DNA from: Agrobacterium tumefaciens
GTDB lineage: Bacteria; Pseudomonadota; Alphaproteobacteria; Rhizobiales; Rhizobiaceae
Direction: 5' to 3'
DNA length: 64,000 bases
Assembly (NCBI RefSeq): GCF_013318015.2
Contig: NZ_CP115841.1
Location: 2,418,001 to 2,482,000 of the forward strand
Below are positions 48,677-56,249 of this stretch, in pieces (position 1 is the first letter of the stretch; the number at the start of each line of letters is the position of its first letter). The translations under genes and the position numbers were made by a program. The notes under the pieces are model-generated. The model was not told where the DNA came from. It searched no databases and saw nothing but the letters and a program-made list of their open reading frames with translations.

Positions 48677-49683
48677 GCGACCTCCACCATGCCCTTGATG
48701 ACTCCGGCTTTTGGATCGGTCAGCCCGGCGAATTTGGAAGGCACATCGGCAAGTGTCATGCGGTGAGTGATGAGTGCCTCCGGTACCTTGCCTTCCCGCA
48801 GCGCCTGCAACACCCGCTCGAAATCCTCCGGCGTGGCGTTGCGGCTGCCAAGCAGCGTGGTTTCACGCTTGTGAAACTCCGGATCGTTGAAGGAGATATC
48901 GCTGGCAACGATGGAAACCAGCACATAGGAACCACCGTGGCCGACGAAGGAAAAGCCACGCTCCATGGCTTTAGGATTACCGGTCGCATCAAAAACGGCA
49001 TCGAAGAAATCGCCGCCGGTGATATCCGACAGGCGATCCTTGTCGCCCTCGCCAAGCTTCACCGTATGGGCAACGCCGAGATGGTCCTTGCAGAAATCCA
49101 GCCGGTCGGTGCGCCCGTCAATCATCGTCACCTCACCGCCATCGAGAACGGCGAAAACCGCAACCGCCATGCCGATCGGACCGGCGCCGACGATCAGGAC
49201 CTTCTGACCCTTTTCCACCGACCCACGACGCACGGCATGCGCGCCAATCGCCAGAAATTCGGTCATTGCCGCCTGATCGAGGCTCAAGCCCTCCGCCTTC
49301 AGCACGAATTGCTGCGGAACGCTCAGATATTCGACCATGCCGCCATCGCGATGAACGCCAAGCACACCGATGTTGCGGCAGCAATTGCTCTTTCCTTTAC
49401 GGCAGGCGCTGCATTCACCACAGGAAATATAGGGTATGACGGTAACGACATCGCCCGCCGAAAGATCGCTGCCTTCCGGCGCCTCTTCCACCGTGCCGGA
49501 AAGCTCGTGGCCCATGATGCGCGGATAAGAAAGATAAGGCTGATTACCGGTGAAAATATGCAGGTCCGTGCCGCAGACACCAATGCGACGAATACGCACC
49601 AGCACTTCACTTTCGCCACGGGCGGGCTTTGGTAGTTCCTTGGGGACAAGTTGACCGGGGGTCTCGCAGAAAATCGCCAGCAT
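48673..49683 (-). CDS. Zinc-containing alcohol dehydrogenase, candidate L-galactonate 5-dehydrogenase
   Basis: 336-residue medium-chain dehydrogenase. The catalytic zinc site is in GVCGTDLHI and GHELSG, and the structural zinc cysteines lie in CGECSACRKGKSNCC; the NAD-binding motif is VGAGPIGMAVAV. It resembles sorbitol/L-galactonate (LgoD-type) dehydrogenases in size and layout. The flanking UxaB-like gene makes oxidation of L-galactonate to D-tagaturonate the best guess, which is inference. Three bases separate it from the lactonase gene. Confidence 0.82.
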   Translation of the reverse strand: MLAIFCETPGQLVPKELPKPARGESEVLVRIRRIGVCGTDLHIFTGNQPYLSYPRIMGHELSGTVEEAPEGSDLSAGDVVTVIPYISCGECSACRKGKSNCCRNIGVLGVHRDGGMVEYLSVPQQFVLKAEGLSLDQAAMTEFLAIGAHAVRRGSVEKGQKVLIVGAGPIGMAVAVFAVLDGGEVTMIDGRTDRLDFCKDHLGVAHTVKLGEGDKDRLSDITGGDFFDAVFDATGNPKAMERGFSFVGHGGSYVLVSIVASDISFNDPEFHKRETTLLGSRNATPEDFERVLQALREGKVPEALITHRMTLADVPSKFAGLTDPKAGVIKGMVEVA

Positions 49684-49686
49684 GCA

Positions 49687-50508
49687 TCACCTGTTGGGAA
49701 GGGAATAAAAACGAACGGCGTTGCCGCCAAAGACGGCCGCATGATCGTGCTCAGGCACGATTTCGCGGCAGAAGTCCAGCCATTCCTGATAGTCGCCAGC
49801 CAGCCGCAATACCGGCCAGTCGCTGCCGAAGATCACGCGTTCGCCGCCGAACAGTTCCAGAATGGTTTCGGCATAGGGCCTGACGGCTTCCGGTCTCTGC
49901 TCGCCACGCTCGGTCAACAGGCCGGACAGCTTGCAATGGAGGTTGGGAAGGGCCGCCAAAGCTGCCATGTCCCTGCGCCAGTCGCCATATTGGCCCGTGG
50001 CGATAAGCGGCTTCGCGCCGTGATCGATGACAACAGGCAATTGCGGATGGCGGCGCGCGAAGGCGAGAAGATGCGACAGATGCGGCGGCAGGACCAGCGC
50101 ATCGAACACCAGTGCATGTTTCACCAGCGCATCCACAGCGGCATCGAGCGCGGGATCGTCGATCCAGGTCACATCATCCATGCCTTGCAGCATCGGCCGT
50201 ACGCCCTTGAAGGCCGGATGTTTTGCCCGCCGGGAGATTTCCGCCACAGCATCCACGGACTTCATGTCCACCCAGCCGACAACGCCCTTGATGAAATCGG
50301 TGCTGCCAGCCAGATCGAGCATGAAATCCGTATCGGCCGCACTTTCCATCGTTTGCACCAGCACCGTTCCGGAAACTCCGGCCTTTGCCAGCAGAGGAGA
50401 CAGATCCTGCGGAAGAAAATCCCGGTAGATGGCAGCCAGAGACGGTGGCGGCCATTGCCCGGCACGATCCTTCATCAGCCAGAAATGCTGGTGGGCATCG
50501 ATGATCAT
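49687..50508 (-). CDS. Amidohydrolase, COG3618 lactonase (L-fucono/L-galactono-lactonase)
   Basis: 273-residue TIM-barrel hydrolase. The metal-binding IDAHQHFW is at residues 3-10 and the FGSDWPVL motif is near residue 231. COG3618 includes the experimentally described L-fucono-1,5-lactonase. In this operon it would hydrolyse the lactone made by the aldo/keto reductase to L-fuconate or L-galactonate. It sits between the reductase and zinc dehydrogenase genes with gaps of 3-4 bases. Confidence 0.88.
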   Translation of the reverse strand: MIIDAHQHFWLMKDRAGQWPPPSLAAIYRDFLPQDLSPLLAKAGVSGTVLVQTMESAADTDFMLDLAGSTDFIKGVVGWVDMKSVDAVAEISRRAKHPAFKGVRPMLQGMDDVTWIDDPALDAAVDALVKHALVFDALVLPPHLSHLLAFARRHPQLPVVIDHGAKPLIATGQYGDWRRDMAALAALPNLHCKLSGLLTERGEQRPEAVRPYAETILELFGGERVIFGSDWPVLRLAGDYQEWLDFCREIVPEHDHAAVFGGNAVRFYSLPNR

Positions 50509-50512
50509 CGCT

Positions 50513-51526
50513 TCAGGCCTTTGTGCCGGGCACGGGTGCGCCTTCGGAAATCAGGCCACGCTTTTGCAGCTCCGACCAGAATTCGTCCGGAACAACCTGT
50601 TCGAACCATTCGATGTTTGCGGCAAGTTGCTGCGCATTGCGCGCGCCGGATACGACCGTGACCGAAGCCGGATGCCCGAGCGGAAACTGCAGCGCAGCCG
50701 CCTGCAACGAAACACCAACGTCGTCACAAACGCCCTGAAGCGCATCCACCCGCGTGATGATGTCGGCAGGCGCATCGGCATAGTTGAATTTGCGGTTGCC
50801 TGCCAGAATGCCTGAATTGAAAGCACCGGCGACCACGATCGCAACGCCGGTTTCCGCGCAGCGGTTCATGAAGGCAAGGCTCTGCTGCTCCAGAAGCGTA
50901 TAACGGCCGGCAAGCATGGTAACGTCGATGTCGAAAACATCCATGGCGTCGCCGACGATTTCCCACTCGTTGACGCCGAGGCCGATAGCACCCGTCGACC
51001 CTTCCTCGCGCAGCTTGCCGAGTGCCCGGAAGCCGCCGCCGGTGGTCAGCTGCTCCCAGTAGTGCTGGTGCTTTTCGCCATGCGTGAAAGAGCCGATATC
51101 GTGCACATAGAGAATATCCGGCTTCAGAACGCCGAGCCGCTGCTGGCTCGCTTCGAAGGAGCGCAGAATACCGTCATAGGAATAATCATAGACCGGGCGG
51201 AAAGGCAGCGGCGCAATGTAGGCGTCCTCTTCCGGGCCCACAGTTTCATCGGGAACCATGACGCGACCGACCTTGGTGGAGAGGGTGTATTCGCTTCGGT
51301 CATGCTCCGTCACCATGGTTCCAAGACGACGCTCCGAACGCGTGTAACCGTAAAAAGGTGCGGTATCGAAATAACGAATGCCGCTTTCCCATGCCTTGTC
51401 GAACGCACCTTTGGATTCCTCGTAGGGCGTAACGCGGTAGAGATTACCCATCTGCGCGCAACCAAGGCCCATGACCGTGACTTCAACGGCACGGCGCGGC
51501 AATTTACGTGTATCGGAGACTTTCAT
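50513..51526 (-). CDS. Aldo/keto reductase, L-fucose/L-galactose 1-dehydrogenase-like
   Basis: 337-residue AKR. The catalytic Asp-Tyr pair lies in YFDTAPFYGYTRSERRLG, the lysine in LSTKVGR, and the histidine in ILYVHDIG. It resembles D-threo-aldose (L-fucose) 1-dehydrogenases, which oxidise L-fucose and L-galactose at C-1 to the lactones. It is the first catabolic gene after the ABC transporter, separated from the binding-protein gene by a strong hairpin. Confidence 0.87.
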   Translation of the reverse strand: MKVSDTRKLPRRAVEVTVMGLGCAQMGNLYRVTPYEESKGAFDKAWESGIRYFDTAPFYGYTRSERRLGTMVTEHDRSEYTLSTKVGRVMVPDETVGPEEDAYIAPLPFRPVYDYSYDGILRSFEASQQRLGVLKPDILYVHDIGSFTHGEKHQHYWEQLTTGGGFRALGKLREEGSTGAIGLGVNEWEIVGDAMDVFDIDVTMLAGRYTLLEQQSLAFMNRCAETGVAIVVAGAFNSGILAGNRKFNYADAPADIITRVDALQGVCDDVGVSLQAAALQFPLGHPASVTVVSGARNAQQLAANIEWFEQVVPDEFWSELQKRGLISEGAPVPGTKA

Positions 51527-51613
51527 CGCAAGGGCTTCCTGAATTTTTCGGTAGAGCGGATGTTGAAAACCGTATGCGGTATTGACTGAAATCCCGCTTC
51601 TGACATTTGTGAG

Positions 51614-51638
51614 GCGCGCCGCTCAAAGAGCGGCGCGC
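51614..51638 (-). terminator. Hairpin between the binding-protein gene and the aldo/keto reductase gene
   Basis: GCGCGCCGCTC (51614-51624) and GAGCGGCGCGC (51628-51638) form a perfect 11-bp stem with a 3-base loop. It lies 9 bases after the binding-protein stop and has no T-run on the minus strand, so it more likely protects the upstream message or partly stops transcription. Confidence 0.6.
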
Positions 51639-51646
51639 GTCATGCG

Positions 51647-52588
51647 TTAATAAAGAACGTTCTTGGCTTCCGGCTTCTCGATATTGTCCTTGGTGACAAC
51701 AACAACGCCGGTGTCGACGAACTTTTCGACCTTTTCTTTGCTGATGAGCTTGGAAACGGTCTGGATGCCCTTTTCGCCCATCTGATACGAACCCTGAACG
51801 ACGATGCCGGCCAGCGTGCCGTCCTTGACGAAGCCCTGAAGGTCCTGGTTACCGTCAAAGCCGATGCCGACAACCTTGCCTGCCTTACCGGCCTGGGCGA
51901 GCGCGCGGCCTACACCGATTGCGGTGGGTTCGTTGGCGCCGAAGATGCCCTTGAGATCGGAATTGGCGGCCAGAACGTCGGTTGTCTGGTTCAGCGCCGT
52001 CGCCATCTGCGACTGCGAATAGAACGGACCTACGATCTTGAGGTTGGAATGCATCTGGATATAGTCGGTGAAACCGCCAACGCGTCCGATTTCCGAACCG
52101 GCACCGGCGACGTAGGACATCACGGCGATCTTGCCTTCCTTGCCAACCTTGTCGATCAGCGCCTGAGCAGCCAGTTCGCCGGCTTTCTTGTTATCGGTCG
52201 CCAGGAAGGACTGATAATATTGCTCGGAACCCTTGGCGAGCTGTGAGTCGATCAGAACCACGGGAATGCGGGCTTCCCAGGCTTTCTTGACAGCCGGAAC
52301 CAGCGCATCAGGATCGGAAGGAGCAAGAACGATACCCGAAACCTTACGGTTTACAGCGTTTTCAACCATGTTGACCTGATCGGCGATGGCCGATTCAGAT
52401 GCCGGACCCTGGAAGGTCATGGTGTTGCCGGCAGAGTCCTTCATCGCCGCATCGGCGCCCTTCTGAACGTTCTGCCAGAAGGTGGAGTTGACGGTCTTGA
52501 CGATGACGGCGATTTCGCCGGCCTGCACGGTGGAGACGCTCCACAGCGCGATTGCGGATGTCAGAAGGGCGGTCGTAAGCTTGTTCAT
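51647..52588 (-). CDS. Sugar ABC transporter substrate-binding protein (RbsB-type)
   Basis: 313-residue periplasmic binding protein. The signal peptide (MNKLTTALLTSAIALWSVSTVQA) is followed by an RbsB-like fold with IAVIVKTVNSTFWQNVQKGA and GIVLAPSDPDALVPAVKKA. The ligand is probably L-fucose, L-galactose or a related aldose judging from the neighbours; the sequence alone does not fix it. GGAGGAAG precedes the start. As usual for such operons it follows its permease gene, with a hairpin behind it that may raise its expression. Confidence 0.92.
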   Translation of the reverse strand: MNKLTTALLTSAIALWSVSTVQAGEIAVIVKTVNSTFWQNVQKGADAAMKDSAGNTMTFQGPASESAIADQVNMVENAVNRKVSGIVLAPSDPDALVPAVKKAWEARIPVVLIDSQLAKGSEQYYQSFLATDNKKAGELAAQALIDKVGKEGKIAVMSYVAGAGSEIGRVGGFTDYIQMHSNLKIVGPFYSQSQMATALNQTTDVLAANSDLKGIFGANEPTAIGVGRALAQAGKAGKVVGIGFDGNQDLQGFVKDGTLAGIVVQGSYQMGEKGIQTVSKLISKEKVEKFVDTGVVVVTKDNIEKPEAKNVLY

Positions 52589-52662
52589 TTCTTCCTCCGT
52601 GATGTCGGCATACCGGGCCTCCCGTGCCGATCTTGTTTGCGGATAGGGTCCGCAGCCCTGTA

Positions 52663-53685
52663 TCAGCGACGGTTGCGCAGCTGGTCGATCCAGACGGTGA
52701 CCAGAATGACAAGACCGATGATGATCTGTTGCGTGAAGGCGGACACGCCATTCATATTGAGACCGTTGCGCAGGATGCCGATGACGAAGGCGCCGATTGC
52801 CGTGCCGGAAATCGTACCCACGCCGCCGATGAGCGATGTGCCGCCGATAACGGCGCTGGCAATGGCGTCCAACTCATACATCACGCCCTCATTCGGCTGG
52901 GCTGTGACGAGGCGCGACATCAGCACGCAACCGGTCAACCCGGCGAGCGTACCGGACAGGATGTAGGTGAAATTGGTGACGCGTGCGACGTTTACGCCGG
53001 ACAGACGCGCAGCATCCGCATTCGAACCGACGGCATAGATGTGACGGCCAAGGATGGAGCGGTTGAGCATGAAGGAAACAGCCAGCGCAATAACCACCAT
53101 GAGGATGACGGGGTAGGGAATGCCCGGAAACACTACGTTCGGAAAACCGTCATCACCAATATTGACGATGCGGAAGAGGGCGCCGTTGCCGAGTTCACCG
53201 AAGGATTCGCCGAGGCCGGAAACCGCTCGCGCACCGGTGATCTGCAGTGCCACGCCACGGGCGATCAACATCATGCCGAGTGTCGCGATAAACGGTGGCA
53301 GCTTGAAGCGCGTGACCATGAGGCCATTGATGAGACCGCAAAGCGACCCCGTCAGAATGCCAAGCAGCATGCCGACCGGCACCGGCATACCCAACTCCTT
53401 CACCGCAAGCGCGGCAACGACCCCGGCCAGAGCAAGCACCGAACCAACGGAAAGATCGATGCCGCCGGTGATGATGACGCAGGTCGCACCAATGCCGAGA
53501 AGGGCGATGGAGGTCACCTGAAGCGCAATGGTCATGGCATTGTTGACGGAGAAGAAGGCGCTGCTGGTGGCGGAAAACACCATAACCAGCACAACGAGAC
53601 TGCCAAGAGCCGCAAACTTCTGGATGATGTCCTTCTGGCGGTCGCTGAAAGCGAAGCTCTTCTTGGGTTCTGCAATATTAGCCAT
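52663..53685 (-). CDS. Sugar ABC transporter permease (RbsC-type)
   Basis: 340-residue inner-membrane permease with about ten hydrophobic segments, including ITGGIDLSVGSVLALAGVV and VIGGTSLIGGVGTISGTAIGA, which are diagnostic of the RbsC family. The ATG at 53685 (MANIAEPKK) with GAGGAA upstream was chosen over a codon four residues earlier. It follows the ATPase gene directly. Confidence 0.93.
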   Translation of the reverse strand: MANIAEPKKSFAFSDRQKDIIQKFAALGSLVVLVMVFSATSSAFFSVNNAMTIALQVTSIALLGIGATCVIITGGIDLSVGSVLALAGVVAALAVKELGMPVPVGMLLGILTGSLCGLINGLMVTRFKLPPFIATLGMMLIARGVALQITGARAVSGLGESFGELGNGALFRIVNIGDDGFPNVVFPGIPYPVILMVVIALAVSFMLNRSILGRHIYAVGSNADAARLSGVNVARVTNFTYILSGTLAGLTGCVLMSRLVTAQPNEGVMYELDAIASAVIGGTSLIGGVGTISGTAIGAFVIGILRNGLNMNGVSAFTQQIIIGLVILVTVWIDQLRNRR

Positions 53686-53693
53686 GTCGTTCC

Positions 53694-55259
53694 TCACTGC
53701 GCGGCCCGGCCGTAACCGGACGCGTACCGCATGATTTCTTCCTGATTGGTCTTGGCGGTCTCAAGCACGCCCGTGATCCGGCCCTGGTGGAAAACGGCGA
53801 TACGATCCGTCAGCCCCAAAATTTCCGGCAGTTCCGAACTGATGAGAATGACGCCGATGCCCTGTGCAGCCAGCTCGTCCATGATCTTGTAGATCGCGAA
53901 TTTTGCGCCGACATCGATGCCGCGCGTCGGCTCGTCGAAAAACAGCACGCGCGACTGCCGGAACAGCCATTTGCCAATGATGATTTTCTGTTGGTTGCCA
54001 CCTGAAAGCAGCCGCACCGTCTGTTCGATCGAAGGGGTACGGATGTTCAGGAGATCGACGTAACGTCTGGCGACATCGTCGTGCTTCTTGAAGTCGATCA
54101 GCCCGAAGCGGTTGGAGACCTCGCCGATATTGGCAAGCGTCGTATTGGCCGCAACCGACATCTTGATCGCAAGACCATCGCTTTTGCGGTCTTCGGACAG
54201 ATAGGCGATACCCTCTTCGATGGCATCTCGCGGGGAACTGATGGAAAGCTCCCGCCCGTTGAAAACGACCTTGCCAGCATCCAGAGGATCGGCACCGAAA
54301 ATCGCCCGTGCGACTTCCGTGCGACCAGCACCCATCAGTCCGGCAAAGCCGAGAATCTCACCGCGCCGCAGCGAGAAACCGACATCGTGGAACACACCTT
54401 TGCGCGTCAGCCCTTCCACCGAGAAAATAACATCATCCGTAGGGCGCGACGTGCGTTCCGGGAACTTCTCCTCCAGCGAACGCCCGACCATGCGCGTGAC
54501 GATATCGTCAACGGTGATCGATGCAAAATCGTCGGTCGAAATATAACGCCCGTCCCGCAAAACCGTCACGCGGTCGACGATTTCGGCCATTTCATCGAGC
54601 CGGTGGGAAATATAGACGATGCCGACGCCAGAAGCCTTGAGATCGCGGATCACCTTGAACAACAGCCGCGTTTCCTGCTCGGTCAGCGAGGAGGTCGGCT
54701 CATCCATGATGAGGACTTCAGCATCCAGTGAAAGCGCCTTGGCAATTTCCACCATCTGACATTGAGCGACCGAGAGGCCGCGGACAATCTGGTCAGGATC
54801 GATATCGACGCCGAGCCGATCGAGACAGCGCTTTGCATCAAGCCGCAGCTTCTTGCGGTCAACGAGGAAACCACGGCGCGGCTCGCGGGCGAGATAGATG
54901 TTCTCGGCAACGGAAAGATGCGGAACGAGGTTGAGTTCCTGATGGATGATGGCGATGCCGGCGGCTTCGGATTCCAGCGGCGATGCATATTGCACTTTGA
55001 CGCCCTTGTGCAGGATGGTTCCGTCGCTTGGCTGGTAAACGCCGCTGATGATTTTCATCAGGGTGGATTTTCCGGCACCGTTTTCGCCGCAGACAGCGTG
55101 AACCTCGCCGCTGCGCAAGTCGAAATGCACATTCGACAACGCTTTGACGCCCGGAAATTCCTTGCTGATGTTTTCGAGACGCAGGAGGCCTGAACCAAGG
55201 CCGTGCGCCGTCTCCTCAGGCGAAAAATCGCCTCGAATTGTCGATGCGCCCTGCGACAT
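53694..55259 (-). CDS. Sugar ABC transporter ATP-binding protein (RbsA/MglA-type)
   Basis: 521-residue ATPase with two tandem nucleotide-binding domains. The first has Walker A GENGAGKST and Walker B VLIMDEPTSSLTE; the second has the usual degenerate P-loop GLMGAGRTE and the signature LSGGNQQK with FFDEPTRGIDVG. The start is ATG at 55259. First gene of the minus-strand sugar operon, expressed from the control region at 55260-55513. Confidence 0.95.
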   Translation of the reverse strand: MSQGASTIRGDFSPEETAHGLGSGLLRLENISKEFPGVKALSNVHFDLRSGEVHAVCGENGAGKSTLMKIISGVYQPSDGTILHKGVKVQYASPLESEAAGIAIIHQELNLVPHLSVAENIYLAREPRRGFLVDRKKLRLDAKRCLDRLGVDIDPDQIVRGLSVAQCQMVEIAKALSLDAEVLIMDEPTSSLTEQETRLLFKVIRDLKASGVGIVYISHRLDEMAEIVDRVTVLRDGRYISTDDFASITVDDIVTRMVGRSLEEKFPERTSRPTDDVIFSVEGLTRKGVFHDVGFSLRRGEILGFAGLMGAGRTEVARAIFGADPLDAGKVVFNGRELSISSPRDAIEEGIAYLSEDRKSDGLAIKMSVAANTTLANIGEVSNRFGLIDFKKHDDVARRYVDLLNIRTPSIEQTVRLLSGGNQQKIIIGKWLFRQSRVLFFDEPTRGIDVGAKFAIYKIMDELAAQGIGVILISSELPEILGLTDRIAVFHQGRITGVLETAKTNQEEIMRYASGYGRAAQ

Positions 55260-55311
55260 CAAGAAACCTCCACCCGCGCTCCCCGCTCCACCGGGGGAAA
55301 TAATGAGCCAA

Positions 55312-55344
55312 ATGGTTAGGCCGCTTTTTTAAAATGGTCAAGCC
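55312..55344. promoter_or_regulatory. Two operator-like direct repeats overlapping a putative promoter of the sugar operon
   Basis: ATGGTTAGGCC (55312-55322) and ATGGTCAAGCC (55334-55344) are 11-base direct repeats with two differences, 22 bases apart, i.e. two helical turns. TGGT...CCA-type sites are usual for FadR-subfamily GntR regulators. On the minus strand they coincide with TTGACC, 17 bases, TAACCA, a possible -35/-10 pair for the ABC operon. Binding by the adjacent GntR protein is inferred. Confidence 0.45.
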
Positions 55345-55513
55345 AATTAGCCCAAAATTTGAATCCCGCGTCTGGTACACGCAAAATCATCTCAAAAGAA
55401 TTATTGAAATAATATCGTAAATTCACGTATTTAAGTAATTTCTTGCGTATTGATGCGCTTGGCGCTACGGTAAGGCCAAATTCAGATAACAGACAAGGTT
55501 CGTCAGAAAACAC

Positions 55514-56206
55514 ATGAATGGTCAGGCCAAAATAGCGGAACCACGCAGGCTTTATCAGCAGATTGCGGACCAGATACGCGAGCTGATCGATCTGGGAGAG
55601 TTTCTGCCTGGAACACGACTTCCCGCCGAACGGGAACTGGCACAGAAGCTCGGGGTTTCAAGACCATCACTGCGCGAGGCACTGATTGCGCTTGAAATCG
55701 ACAACACAGTCGAAATCCGCATGGGTTCCGGTGTCTATGTGTCCACCGAGGCCCTTCAGACAACCCACAACACCAAATCCTTGGGCGACAGCCCCTCCGA
55801 ATTGATGCAGGCGCGCGCAGCGCTGGAAGGCGCGACAATCGTACTGGCAGCGAGCCGCATGACCGATGAAACGATTGCAAACCTTCGCCAGATTCTCAAC
55901 ACGATGCAGCAGGAAATCGAGGCCGCGCGCAAACCTCTCGATCAGGACCGGCTTTTCCACGTCACCATTGCCGAACAATCCGGTAACAGCGTTCTGGCCC
56001 GGCTGGTGGCAAACCTCTTCGATGAGCGCCACAGCCCGATTTCGGCACAATTGCGTGTGAAATTTGAGGATCGCGATACCTGGACCCACGCCCTTCAAGA
56101 GCACGAGGCGATTTTGGCGGCCCTGGAGTTGAAAGATCCGCTGCTGGCGCAGGCGGCCATGCATACCCATCTGGAAGGTTCCAAGAGACGCTGGGTAGAC
56201 GGCTGA
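55514..56206 (+). CDS. GntR-family (FadR subgroup) transcriptional regulator
   Basis: 230-residue regulator. The winged-helix domain covers about residues 12-78 (YQQIADQIRELI, LPAERELAQKLGVSRPSLREAL), and the FCD ligand-binding domain follows, with FHVTIAEQSGNSVLARL and a HEAILAALE...HTHLE segment typical of the metal-containing FCD fold. It probably senses a sugar acid of the pathway and represses the divergent ABC/catabolic operon and the uxaA-like gene. Start at ATG 55514; no strong Shine-Dalgarno sequence. Confidence 0.92.
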   Translation: MNGQAKIAEPRRLYQQIADQIRELIDLGEFLPGTRLPAERELAQKLGVSRPSLREALIALEIDNTVEIRMGSGVYVSTEALQTTHNTKSLGDSPSELMQARAALEGATIVLAASRMTDETIANLRQILNTMQQEIEAARKPLDQDRLFHVTIAEQSGNSVLARLVANLFDERHSPISAQLRVKFEDRDTWTHALQEHEAILAALELKDPLLAQAAMHTHLEGSKRRWVDG

Positions 56207-56249
56207 ATTCAAAACATAGCAGGCAATGTACCGGGGAGGAGAAAAACCC

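Noticed and set aside
47681..48766. 361-codon plus-strand open frame opposite the UxaB-like gene
   Set aside because: No domain or start signal; the minus-strand gene is in a coupled operon.
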